A stretch of 55,171 nucleotides of DNA, from NCBI GenBank assembly GCA_002383375.1, contig DFYR01000068.1, positions 1 through 55,171 on the forward strand, in the 5' to 3' direction. The notes under the pieces are model-generated. The model was not told where the DNA came from and ran no database searches. It saw nothing but the letters and a program-made list of their open reading frames with translations. Below are positions 40,040 to 47,910 of the stretch, in pieces. The position numbers were made by a program, and so were the translations under genes. The number at the start of each line of letters is the position of its first letter. Within the stretch, counting starts at the first letter, position 1. Source of the DNA: Spirochaetaceae bacterium UBA4077. GTDB taxonomy: Bacteria; Spirochaetota; Spirochaetia; Treponematales; Rectinemataceae.

Positions 40040-41335
40040 ATGAACCAGTTGGCAGTAGAGCTGAATGATATTTTGGCCGGCTCTGCCGCGAGCCGTCTCT
40101 TATCGGACATGGGTACGAGAATGTACTTCCCTAAGGGTATACTCACCCAGAGCGCCGAGGCGGGACAGAAGGCTCACCGTTTCAACGCCACCATCGGCAT
40201 GGCATACGAGCACGGAGAACCGATGATGCTGGATGCCTTGCAAGAAGCCCTGCCCGGCTTGAATAGGACGGAAGCCGTGGCCTACGCCCCCACCGGAGGC
40301 GTGGCGGCCCTGCGCAAGGAATGGAAGACATCTCTCTTCAAGAAAAATCCCTCCCTTGAAGGAAAATCTTTCTCCCTCCCTGTAGTAGCCCCCGGCCTGA
40401 CGGCGGCGGTTTCCTATCTCTGCGACATGTTCCTCAATCCGGGCGACGCGGTGGTAATGCCCGATCTTTTCTGGCCGAATTACAAGCTCATCGTGGAAGA
40501 GAGAAAATCCGGCAAGGCTTATACCTTTCCCACCTTCTCAGGCGAAGGCTACAATATTGAAGGTCTGGGCGTCGCGCTCAAGAAGGCTATCGCCGAAAAA
40601 GGCAAAGCGGCAGTCATTCTCAACTTCCCCAACAATCCCACCGGCTACTCGCTCACCCTGAAGGAAGCCGACACGATAGTGAAGCTTCTAGTCTCCCTGG
40701 CTAAAGGAGGCGCGGATCTTCTGGTGATCGCCGATGACGCCTATTTCGGCCTCCAGTACGAGGAAGGGCTGTTAAAAGAATCTATTTTTGCCCGCCTGGT
40801 GGATGCCCACGAGCGAATTCTCGCCGTAAAGGCCGACGGTCCGACCAAGGAAGATTATGTCTGGGGATTTAGGGTGGGATTCGTCAGCTTCGGTGGCAAG
40901 GGACTCACCGAGCCCATGCAGGAAGCCCTGGTCAAGAAAATGATGGGGGTGATCCGCTCCTCGGTCTCCAGCTCCAGCGGGCTGGCTCAGCACCTGCTCC
41001 TGAAGGCGCTACTCTACCCAGGCTACGAAGCCCAGAAGGCTCGCTACAGAAAAATCCTGGAAGGCCGCTACAAGGCAATGAAAGCCTACCTGGCCGGACA
41101 TAAGCTCCCTGCATCGCTCAAAGCGCTGCCTTTCAACTCAGGCTATTTCATGAGCTTCGAATGCACAGGCTTCTCCGCCGAAGCCCTGAGACAGAAACTG
41201 CTGGATGAGCTCGGAATCGGGACTATTTCAATGCAGGATAAGTATTTGAGAATTGCCTTCTCCAGCGTCGAGGAAACCCAGATGGCCGAACTCTTGGATG
41301 CCGTGGTGGCCAAAACCCTAGAGCTTTCCCGCTAG
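40040..41335 (+). CDS. PLP-dependent aminotransferase, class I/II
   Basis: 431 residues. Fold-type I motifs: AYAPTGGVAALRKEW near the N-terminus, LNFPNNPTGYSLT with the conserved Asn/Pro, VIADDAYFGLQYE with the PLP-ring Asp and Tyr, and K270 in AVKADGPTKEDYVWGFRVGF, the Schiff-base lysine region with a downstream Arg. The FNATIGMAYEHGEPM segment sets it in a distinctive subgroup found in anaerobes, different from AspC and HisC. The substrate is not predictable. AAGGAG precedes the ATG. It is convergent with the EEP hydrolase gene, 6 bases between the stops. Confidence 0.88.
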   Translation: MNQLAVELNDILAGSAASRLLSDMGTRMYFPKGILTQSAEAGQKAHRFNATIGMAYEHGEPMMLDALQEALPGLNRTEAVAYAPTGGVAALRKEWKTSLFKKNPSLEGKSFSLPVVAPGLTAAVSYLCDMFLNPGDAVVMPDLFWPNYKLIVEERKSGKAYTFPTFSGEGYNIEGLGVALKKAIAEKGKAAVILNFPNNPTGYSLTLKEADTIVKLLVSLAKGGADLLVIADDAYFGLQYEEGLLKESIFARLVDAHERILAVKADGPTKEDYVWGFRVGFVSFGGKGLTEPMQEALVKKMMGVIRSSVSSSSGLAQHLLLKALLYPGYEAQKARYRKILEGRYKAMKAYLAGHKLPASLKALPFNSGYFMSFECTGFSAEALRQKLLDELGIGTISMQDKYLRIAFSSVEETQMAELLDAVVAKTLELSR

Positions 41336-41341
41336 CCTTTC

Positions 41342-42436
41342 TCAGCGTTCAGGAAGGACTATCTCGGCCAACAGGAGCCTGTGATCCGATGTCGGGATAG
41401 TCCCCGGTCCCTTAACCGCTTCGATGACATGGATGGATTCCTCACTCATCCCGGAACTCAGACTGGGCGAGACAAGGATATGGTCCAGGACGCTCTTATA
41501 CCGCGAATCGACAAAGCTTGGCGTGTTTGGCTTGAATTGATAATTGAGGGCGAGAAAATCGTTATGCGGATCCTCGTCGCCCAGGCTGCGCAGGGTAAAG
41601 AGGGTAGAGCCTGCCCCGTCCAGGTCGCCGGGATTCGCCGTATTGAAATCCCCCGCCACGATGATCTTGTCTTCTTCCAACGCGCCTGCGTGCCGCTCCG
41701 CCAGGGCTTCCGCCACGGCAGAGGCCTGGGCTTTTCGAGCCGCCTCAGATTTTGCGTCCCCCATGGCTTTGAAATGAAATCCGTAGAGGTGAATGGGGAT
41801 TTGTGCGACCTCGATCCTGGCATAGATGCCCGGCCTCGGCCAGGGGTCGGCGGCTGCGGGCTCGAGGATGCTTTCCTCCCCCTCGATTTTATATCGTGAG
41901 AAAACCGCAAGATCATCCTCGCCCTTGGCATTGATCACCGCAGTATAGGGCATCGCCCAACCCTGCTTGGCGAGGGCGACGGAGAGCAAGGCGATGTCCC
42001 CGCCCTTGCTTTCGTCCGACTGGATCTCCTGGAAGAGCATTACATCGGCCTGGGCATCCCGGATGGTGGCGGCCACATAGTCGTGGAGGGCTATTCTCTC
42101 CTTGGCCGCGTCGTCCCAGGCTGCACAGTCCCGCACATTCCAAGATCCGACACGCAGCTTTCGGCTTGTGCTCTTTTCATCCTCTCCTGGTGGAGAAGAA
42201 GAGAAAGGCGTCGAGGCTGCGGGAGTATTAGGAGATGAAACCTCCGGGGCTGTCCTAACAGTTGTAACAGTCAAAACTGCTGGAGCAGGTTCCGTTGCGG
42301 GCTGAGATGCGGGTTCTTGGCCGGCGTGGATGAGCACAGTCCCGCTGTGGCCGAAGAGGGGGAGGATGGCCAGCCCGAGGATGGCCGCCACGCCCAGCAG
42401 AATCAGGCTCGCGGCGGCGGCGGAGCGGAATTTCAC
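41342..42436 (-). CDS. Membrane-anchored endonuclease/exonuclease/phosphatase (EEP) family protein
   Basis: 364 residues. An N-terminal hydrophobic segment (ASLILLGVAAILGLAILPLFG) is a signal anchor, followed by a Pro/Ser/Thr-rich stretch to about residue 90. The EEP (DNase I-like) domain then shows WNVRDC, MLFQEIQSDES with the metal Glu, YGFHFKAM with the catalytic His, IVAGDFNTANPGDLDG, DHILVSPS and TSDHRLLLA. Extracytoplasmic members hydrolyse nucleic acids or phosphodiesters; the substrate is open. The start is GTG at 42436, overlapping the decarboxylase stop (GTGA), so it is cotranscribed with it. Confidence 0.87.
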   Translation of the reverse strand: MKFRSAAAASLILLGVAAILGLAILPLFGHSGTVLIHAGQEPASQPATEPAPAVLTVTTVRTAPEVSSPNTPAASTPFSSSPPGEDEKSTSRKLRVGSWNVRDCAAWDDAAKERIALHDYVAATIRDAQADVMLFQEIQSDESKGGDIALLSVALAKQGWAMPYTAVINAKGEDDLAVFSRYKIEGEESILEPAAADPWPRPGIYARIEVAQIPIHLYGFHFKAMGDAKSEAARKAQASAVAEALAERHAGALEEDKIIVAGDFNTANPGDLDGAGSTLFTLRSLGDEDPHNDFLALNYQFKPNTPSFVDSRYKSVLDHILVSPSLSSGMSEESIHVIEAVKGPGTIPTSDHRLLLAEIVLPER

Positions 42437-43611
42437 TGCAGTATGTAGGAACTGAGAGGCGGGAATCCGTTAAAATAGACTGAAGAGTAACTCTGGGTAT
42501 AGGCTCCGGTGGTCAGGATGTAGATTCTTTCGCCTATCCGGGTGGTTTCCGGCATGGTATAGGGAGCTTTTTCGTACAGGATGTCCATCGAGTCGCAGGT
42601 GGGTCCCGCCAGGATAATGTCCACCGCCGCTCCCTCTCCTTCGAAGTAAATGGGATACTTGATCGCCTCGTCCAGAGTTTCTATGAGGCCTCCGAACTTT
42701 CCGACGTCCAGGAAAACCCAGGGATAGCGTTCGTGTACGGATTTTTTGGCGATATTGATGATCTCGGACACGATTACCCCGGCGTCTCCGGCCATGGATC
42801 GTCCCGGCTCGATGATTATCTCCTCGGGCCAGTCGTTCTTGAAGGAGTTGTCCAGAAATCGCTTGATGTCTTCGGCGTACTGGGCAAGGCTGTCGGTAGG
42901 CTCGGTATAGTTGGCGGGAAAGCCGCCGCCCATGTTGATCATCTTCAGCTCGACCTTTAGATCTTCCCTGGCCCAGGTAAAAAGCTGAGCCACCGTGGTT
43001 AGGGCTGAAGACCATTGACCGACGTCGCGCTGCTGGCTACCTGGGTGGAAGGAAATGCCATAGGGAACCAGGCCGAAGCGGACCGCGGTTTTTATAAGCT
43101 GGCGGGCTAAGTCGGGGTGGGAACCGAATTTTTTAGACAGAGGCCAGTCGGCGCCCAGACCTTCGGTGAGGAGTCTGAAGAAAACCTTGGAGCCCGGGGC
43201 TGCCCTGGATATTTTGTCCAGATCGGTTATTGAGTCGGTGACAAAGAGCCGTACACCTTTTTCGTAGAAATAGGCTATGTCCTTTTCTTTTTTTATGGTG
43301 TTGCCAAAGCTCATGCGTTCGGGCTCTACACCCAGCCTCAGGAGCTGGTCCAGTTCATAGCGCGTCGCCACGTCGAAGGAGGAGCCCAGATCCCGTAAAA
43401 GCGCGACTACCGCGTCATCAGGGTTGGCTTTGACCGCGTAGTATACCTTGGCGAAGGGCAGGTAGGTCCGCAGGTCCTGGTAATTTTTTCGGATTACATC
43501 CAGGTCAATGATCAGACAGGGAGTTTCCTTGTCCTTGGCAAAGGCCTTGATGCGTTCGAAGCGCTCGCGAGGCATGAAGTTCTCAAGCGGAAAGCGGTAC
43601 TGGTCTTTCAT
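42433..43611 (-). CDS. Ornithine/lysine decarboxylase, fold type III
   Basis: 392 residues of the eukaryotic-type ODC/DapDC group. The PLP lysine is K61 in VYYAVKANPDD; YGISFHPGSQQ, MINMGGGFP, IIEPGRSMAGDAG (PLP phosphate site) and GPTCDSMDIL (the CDS-x-D substrate Asp/Cys element contributed across the dimer) follow. This pattern fits ornithine or lysine decarboxylase making putrescine or cadaverine, and not diaminopimelate decarboxylase, which has CESGD. Which substrate is preferred is not decided. GAAGGGG precedes the ATG. It shares an overlapping divergent promoter with the membrane-protein gene. Confidence 0.9.
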   Translation of the reverse strand: MKDQYRFPLENFMPRERFERIKAFAKDKETPCLIIDLDVIRKNYQDLRTYLPFAKVYYAVKANPDDAVVALLRDLGSSFDVATRYELDQLLRLGVEPERMSFGNTIKKEKDIAYFYEKGVRLFVTDSITDLDKISRAAPGSKVFFRLLTEGLGADWPLSKKFGSHPDLARQLIKTAVRFGLVPYGISFHPGSQQRDVGQWSSALTTVAQLFTWAREDLKVELKMINMGGGFPANYTEPTDSLAQYAEDIKRFLDNSFKNDWPEEIIIEPGRSMAGDAGVIVSEIINIAKKSVHERYPWVFLDVGKFGGLIETLDEAIKYPIYFEGEGAAVDIILAGPTCDSMDILYEKAPYTMPETTRIGERIYILTTGAYTQSYSSVYFNGFPPLSSYILQ

Positions 43612-43709
43612 TGCCGTACCCCTTCAAGCTGTGTGATTAACCCGGCCTGAAGCTCCTGGCTCGGGGGCGATCCGTCGCTTTAGTCGGGGCGGCGACGCTT
43701 CCAAGACTT

Positions 43710-43739
43710 ACAATACTTGCGTACTTGTCCAAAGGTCAA
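43710..43739 (-). promoter_or_regulatory. Promoter of the decarboxylase gene
   Basis: On the minus strand, TTGACC (43734-43739), an 18-base spacer and TATTGT (43710-43715). It gives a leader of about 95 bases before the ATG at 43611. It overlaps the plus-strand promoter at 43725-43753. Confidence 0.6.
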
Positions 43740-43753
43740 GCGTGTAGTATAGA
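43725..43753 (+). promoter_or_regulatory. Promoter of the 257-aa membrane protein gene, putative leaderless start
   Basis: TTGTCC (43725-43730), a 17-base spacer and TATAGA (43748-43753). The -10 box ends 6 bases before the ATG at 43760, and there is no Shine-Dalgarno. Confidence 0.6.
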
Positions 43754-43759
43754 CAGTGT

Positions 43760-44533
43760 ATGATCGGGTTTTACGTCAAGAAAACTTTCTGGGACGGCTG
43801 GGATAATGTCCTTATCCTTGCTCTGTTCAACCTCGGTCATGTCCTCATCGGCAGCCTAGCGTTCTTGCTGCCCACCATGCTTGGAGCCGAGTCCTTCATT
43901 CTGCTGCTGTGCATCGGCTTGGGGATACTCGGTCTCTCGGTATGGCAGGCGGTCATAGCCTTTGCCATGCGGAAGGTCGCCGACTTTGGAATGCCCGGCT
44001 TTCGGGAAAGCCTTTCTTCGATCTCAAAAGCCTGGAAGCCTGGCCTGGCGCTCGGCGCCACCATGGTCGTACTCTTTTTTTCGATACTGATAGGCTTACC
44101 ATTCTATCTCTCCAGGGGAGGGTTTCTGGGCGTTATCCTGGCCAGCCTCCTGTTTTGGACCTGCTTAATCATTCTTCTGGCCAGCCAATACTTTTTGCCT
44201 TTGGTAGCCCGGAGGGAAGGGACTTTGCGCAAAAATGCCAAGCACGCTCTCATTTTGGTGGCCGACAACCCAGGGTTCAGTGTATTTCTCCTTTTCTACC
44301 GCCTGGCTACCATTCTTCTTTCGGTGCTGATGGCCTTTCTCTTGCCTGGACTGGCAGGCATAGCCCTGGGGGGAGCCGAGGCGGTAAAGCTCAGGCTGAA
44401 AAAGTATGAATGGCTGGAACAAAATCCCAATGCGGATAGGAAAAACCTTCCCTGGGATTCTCTGCTGGAGGAAGAAAAAGAGCTTCTCGGTAAACGTACA
44501 CTGAAAAACATGATTTTTCCCTGGAAGGATTGA
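43760..44533 (+). CDS. Uncharacterised integral membrane protein, 257 aa
   Basis: I do not recognise the family with certainty. About five to six hydrophobic helices are visible (for example VLIGSLAFLLPTMLG, ESFILLLCIGLGILGLSV, LGATMVVLFFSILIGLPFYL, VILASLLFWTCLIILLASQYFLPL and LATILLSVLMAFLLPGLAG), with a short amphipathic N-terminus and a charged cytosolic tail (RLKKYEWLEQNPNADRKNL ... LEEEKELLGKRTLKNMIFPWKD). The layout resembles DUF624-like small membrane proteins. The start at 43760 is fixed by the promoter. The TPR gene follows at once, and the group continues with a metallophosphoesterase. Confidence 0.75.
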   Translation: MIGFYVKKTFWDGWDNVLILALFNLGHVLIGSLAFLLPTMLGAESFILLLCIGLGILGLSVWQAVIAFAMRKVADFGMPGFRESLSSISKAWKPGLALGATMVVLFFSILIGLPFYLSRGGFLGVILASLLFWTCLIILLASQYFLPLVARREGTLRKNAKHALILVADNPGFSVFLLFYRLATILLSVLMAFLLPGLAGIALGGAEAVKLRLKKYEWLEQNPNADRKNLPWDSLLEEEKELLGKRTLKNMIFPWKD

Positions 44534-44535
44534 GG

Positions 44536-45708
44536 ATGAAAAAGAACAGCGGTAGCGAAAAAAAAGAAAAGTCTATAGCCAAGACCAAGGATCGGAATTC
44601 CGACAAGGCGGCAGACGCCCTCGCGGGAGTGCTTTTCATACAGATCGACCCGGAAAGGCTCAAAGCGCTGGGCATAGAGGGTTGGGAGGCTGCCTCCTCG
44701 CTTCCTGTGCAGACTCCGGGTCAGCTGCAGCGTTTTGATCCGGCTATGATCAGCCTGGAGAGCATTGTTGCCGGCATCCTGAGAGTATTGGCCTGGCGGC
44801 CAGGGCACCCATTGGCAGTCCAGTACAGAAAGCTTGCCAAAGCCCTCAAGCCCGATCTTTTGGCCCAGCTCTCCGACGCCGGGGTGGCTAGGGCACAAGC
44901 CAAGGACTGGGATGTGGCCCAGGAAATTTTCCTCGCCCTGATCGGATTGTACCCCGAATCGCCGCTGCCCCTTCTCGACCTGGCGCTGATGCGGGAAGAG
45001 CGGGCAAAGCTGCTCAGGGAGGAAGAGCGGGAAGATCTTGCCGAGGAGGAAGAAGACCAGGCCTATCAGAACTACACCAGTCTTTTAGAGATGGAACCGC
45101 CGTTTGCTCCGGCCTACTATCACGCCGCCCTATTCTTTATTAAAAAGCGCAACTTCGACAGAGCCGTGTCCCTACTCACCAGCTATATCGGGCTCGAAGA
45201 CGACAGGGAAAAAGTGGAGAAAGCCAAGTCGATCCTGGCCAAGCTCCAGGACCTAGGCCTTTTGGACAGGACCTTCAAGGAAGCCTACGACTTTATCCAG
45301 CTGGGTCAGGAAGAAAAGGGACTGGAAAAGGCCAGGCAATTTATCGCTCTTCATCCAGATGTCTGGAATGGTTGGTTTTTAGCCGGCTGGTCCCTGCGCC
45401 GCCTAGGCCGTTGGCAGGAAGGGGCTGATGCGTTTAAAAAAGCTATCGAGCTCAATTCCGGCGACACCGACAGCCTCAATGAACTCGCTCTCTGCCAGAC
45501 CGAACTGGGAGACTTGAGCGCGGCTAAGACCAGCCTGGAAAAAGCCCTGCGGATCGAGCCCGAGAATGTGAAGATCATCGTCAATCTCGGGGCTCTGTCT
45601 CATAGGATGGGCAGGACCGGCGAAGCCCGGGGCTTTTTTATGAGCGCCCTGGAATTCGATCCCGACGATGCCCTGGCCAGGGACTGGCTTGCGCGGATAG
45701 GAGAATAA
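44536..45708 (+). CDS. Tetratricopeptide-repeat protein
   Basis: 390 residues from ATG 44536 (an in-frame TTG lies at 44530). The N-terminus is Lys/Glu-rich. TPR-like helical pairs run through most of the chain; the clearest are HPDVWNGWFLAGWSLRRLGR, EGADAFKKAIELNSGDTDSL, NELALCQTELGDLSAAKTSL and EKALRIEPENVKIIVNLGAL, in the last 130 residues. An acidic stretch (LLREEEREDLAEEEEDQ) lies near residue 165. There is no signal peptide, so it acts inside the cell, probably as a protein-interaction scaffold. Partners are unknown; the adjacent membrane protein and phosphoesterase are candidates by position only. Confidence 0.85.
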   Translation: MKKNSGSEKKEKSIAKTKDRNSDKAADALAGVLFIQIDPERLKALGIEGWEAASSLPVQTPGQLQRFDPAMISLESIVAGILRVLAWRPGHPLAVQYRKLAKALKPDLLAQLSDAGVARAQAKDWDVAQEIFLALIGLYPESPLPLLDLALMREERAKLLREEEREDLAEEEEDQAYQNYTSLLEMEPPFAPAYYHAALFFIKKRNFDRAVSLLTSYIGLEDDREKVEKAKSILAKLQDLGLLDRTFKEAYDFIQLGQEEKGLEKARQFIALHPDVWNGWFLAGWSLRRLGRWQEGADAFKKAIELNSGDTDSLNELALCQTELGDLSAAKTSLEKALRIEPENVKIIVNLGALSHRMGRTGEARGFFMSALEFDPDDALARDWLARIGE

Positions 45709-45720
45709 AAGGGGAAGAGC

Positions 45721-46818
45721 GTGAAGGGGACTGCGGCTTTCCGTGACCAGGCCGAATCCATAGTCCGGCTTCTCGGCTCCTTCGTCGATGCAGCTAAAGC
45801 CCCGGAGCCGCAGGTCTTTTTCACCCAGGTGGAAGAGGCCGTCGAAGCCTTGGAGGGTGAATCCGATAAAATTCGTCCCCGTACCCCGGAGGGAAGGCCG
45901 GGAGGCCTGGTCCAGATCGATAGTCCGTGGATCCTGGTCGTGCCGGACCTCCATGCCAGAATCCGGCTGTTATGGGGAATTCTCCGCTCGCGACTGTCCC
46001 AGGTTCCTGAATATTCCGTCCTAGAACTGATTCTTCAGCACAGGCTTTGTCTTCTCTGCCTGGGCGATATCCCGCACAGCGAGGGAAGCCAGGCGGCCCG
46101 GCGATGGTACCGGGCCGCAGAGTCCAGACTTAGCGATCCCGGTACTGCGGGCATCTTCAACCCGTTTATGGAAGAGGAAATGGCCCTATCACTGGGATCC
46201 CTTTGCCTGGTCATGAAGCTGAAAACCATGCTGGGCGGCGGCTTCCATTGCCTTAAAGGGAATCATGACAACCTTTCCAACAGCGCCGAGGATGGTGATC
46301 TGCCCTTTTACAAATACGCCCAGGAAGGCCCCATGGGAGCCGAATGGCTCGAGCTGCGTTACGGCTTGCCGGGATTACAGCTGCTCAGGCGCTACGAACT
46401 GCTGCTGCCCCTGGCCGCCCGGGGCAGGAGTTTCTGCGCCAGCCACGCCCAGCCGGCCTTCGCCTTTGGCTATGAAGATATTCTCGAGTACAGGAGCAAT
46501 CCTAGGCTGATCAGGGCGCTTATCTGGACGGGGAATGGGGAAGCCCTGCCCCGGGCGGCCGAACAGAGCCTCAACGCGCTTTTGCCATCAAATCCTTCTC
46601 CGACGGCACTGCGGTGGATCTCGGGGCATAGGCCCGTGACGGGAAGCTATGCGCTCAAGGCCGAGGGCAGACTCGTGCAGATCCATAACCCTGAACGAAG
46701 CCAGGCCGCTTTACTGAAGGATGATGCCGATGCGGCGCATGCGGAGCTTTCGATTGTCCAGCTGGATGAAAAAGCCGGGCTTTTGCGGCAAAGCGCCCTC
46801 GTCCCTCCCTGGGTATAA
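45721..46818 (+). CDS. Metallophosphoesterase (calcineurin-like)
   Basis: 365 residues. The metal-binding motifs appear in order: VVPDLHAR (D-x-H, about residue 76), CLGDIPHSEG (GD), LKGNHDNLS (GNHD), CASHAQPAF (His) and ISGHRPVTG (G-H). A helical N-terminal region of about 60 residues precedes them and a small C-terminal extension follows. Such enzymes hydrolyse phosphoesters of nucleotides, proteins or peptides; no substrate is suggested here. The start is GTG at 45721 with AAGGGGAAG upstream, 12 bases after the TPR gene, so the two are cotranscribed. Confidence 0.85.
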   Translation: MKGTAAFRDQAESIVRLLGSFVDAAKAPEPQVFFTQVEEAVEALEGESDKIRPRTPEGRPGGLVQIDSPWILVVPDLHARIRLLWGILRSRLSQVPEYSVLELILQHRLCLLCLGDIPHSEGSQAARRWYRAAESRLSDPGTAGIFNPFMEEEMALSLGSLCLVMKLKTMLGGGFHCLKGNHDNLSNSAEDGDLPFYKYAQEGPMGAEWLELRYGLPGLQLLRRYELLLPLAARGRSFCASHAQPAFAFGYEDILEYRSNPRLIRALIWTGNGEALPRAAEQSLNALLPSNPSPTALRWISGHRPVTGSYALKAEGRLVQIHNPERSQAALLKDDADAAHAELSIVQLDEKAGLLRQSALVPPWV

Positions 46819-46913
46819 ATCAACAGCCTCGCAGCGAGCTGCGGAGTATGAAACCCGCGTGCAAATCAACTGCCCACGTGGTATGAAGCCTATTCAGGAG
46901 GCTTTCCTCGGGC

Positions 46914-46942
46914 TTGACCCTTCCAGGGTGCGGGACTAGTAT
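46914..46942 (+). promoter_or_regulatory. Promoter of the GerMN-domain gene, near-leaderless
   Basis: TTGACC (46914-46919), a 17-base spacer and TAGTAT (46937-46942). The ATG at 46951 begins 8 bases after the box, so the mRNA would have zero to two leader bases. No Shine-Dalgarno is present. Confidence 0.55.
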
Positions 46943-46950
46943 TTTTGCAT

Positions 46951-47775
46951 ATGGCTGTCAAAAAAAAGCGAAAAAAGGGCTCCAGCGGTAGTCCGGGCTG
47001 CCTCATACTCCTCGTCGGCCTGATCATTCTCGCTATCGTTTTTGTCATCAAACTTCCTGACATTAAGAAAATTCTCGACAAGACGGATTTTCTCGAATTA
47101 GTACGTAAGAATAACGCCAAGCAAAAAGAAGACAGTCCCTCTGCACCAGGGGTAACGAGCTCGACGCTCGGGCAGGAGCCAGGCAAAAAAGTCCAGGATT
47201 CTGTCCCTGCGGCAAGAGATTCTATGCCACCGACGCAGAAGGGTGACGACCATAAAAGCCCGGTCGCCCCTGCGGTTGAGGATACGACCAAGGCGGTTTC
47301 CGGCCAAGAGAGTCCGGGCCAGCCTTTATCCAGCCCGACAACAGTCGAACCTGCGACACGGGAAAGCAGCCTGTATTTTGTCCGAATCGGTGAGGATGGG
47401 CAGATTTCTCGCCATGAGGTGAAACGGCGCATACCATTGAGCGACTCGCCCCTCACCGACGCGATCCAAGCCCTTCTGGCCGGTCCCTCGGAAGGAGAGA
47501 TCCGAAGCGGCCTCGTCTCGCTTATTCCCAGGACTACCAAGCTCCTGGGGATCGTGATGCGGGGGAATACCGCCTTCATAGACCTGAGCGAAGCCTTCAT
47601 GTACAACCATTACGGAACGGAGGGCTTTCTCGCCCAGCTCAGGCAGATCGTGTTCACCGCGACTTCCTTTTCGTCGGTGCTGGATGTGCAGATTATCATC
47701 GAAGGTCAGAAGAAGGATTATCTAGGCGGCGAGGGCGTCTATATCGGCAAGCCGCTTTCAAGGGCCTCGCTATAG
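46951..47775 (+). CDS. Membrane-anchored GerMN-domain protein
   Basis: 274 residues from ATG 46951 (MAVKKKRKKG). A basic N-terminus and one helix (CLILLVGLIILAIVFVI) anchor it, followed by about 100 residues of Pro/Ser/Thr/Lys-rich linker. The C-terminal 140 residues are a GerMN domain: LYFVRIGEDGQISRHEVKRRIPLSDSPLTDAIQALLAGPSEGE, then AFIDLSEAFMYNHYGTEGF and LRQIVFTATSFSSVLDVQIIIEG. GerMN occurs in GerM and LpqB and in envelope proteins of non-sporing bacteria; it does not imply sporulation here. An in-frame TTG at 46945 is disfavoured by the promoter position. Confidence 0.85.
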   Translation: MAVKKKRKKGSSGSPGCLILLVGLIILAIVFVIKLPDIKKILDKTDFLELVRKNNAKQKEDSPSAPGVTSSTLGQEPGKKVQDSVPAARDSMPPTQKGDDHKSPVAPAVEDTTKAVSGQESPGQPLSSPTTVEPATRESSLYFVRIGEDGQISRHEVKRRIPLSDSPLTDAIQALLAGPSEGEIRSGLVSLIPRTTKLLGIVMRGNTAFIDLSEAFMYNHYGTEGFLAQLRQIVFTATSFSSVLDVQIIIEGQKKDYLGGEGVYIGKPLSRASL

Positions 47776-47849
47776 TACGGCTTTATCGACTGCTTCCATT
47801 GACTGCGATTGATCGGAAAGGCAAGCATCGCTGGGAAATCCGGGGTTCG

Positions 47850-47878
47850 TTGCGGATATTCCGATGCGATGCTATAAT
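47850..47878 (+). promoter_or_regulatory. gcv operon promoter
   Basis: TTGCGG (47850-47855), a 17-base spacer and consensus TATAAT (47873-47878). The start site would be near 47885. The short leader that follows (to 47910) is too small for a glycine riboswitch, and no such motif is seen. Confidence 0.65.
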
Positions 47879-47910
47879 CGAATCGTTCTCGATACCCTTC
47901 CCAGGAGGCC

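Noticed and set aside
46951..47775. Sporulation function from the GerMN domain
   Set aside because: GerMN occurs in many non-sporing bacteria; the signal-anchor and linker layout fits a generic envelope protein and no other sporulation gene is present.
47776..47910. Glycine riboswitch upstream of gcvT
   Set aside because: Only about 25 bases separate the predicted start site from the ribosome site, and no glycine-aptamer core was seen.
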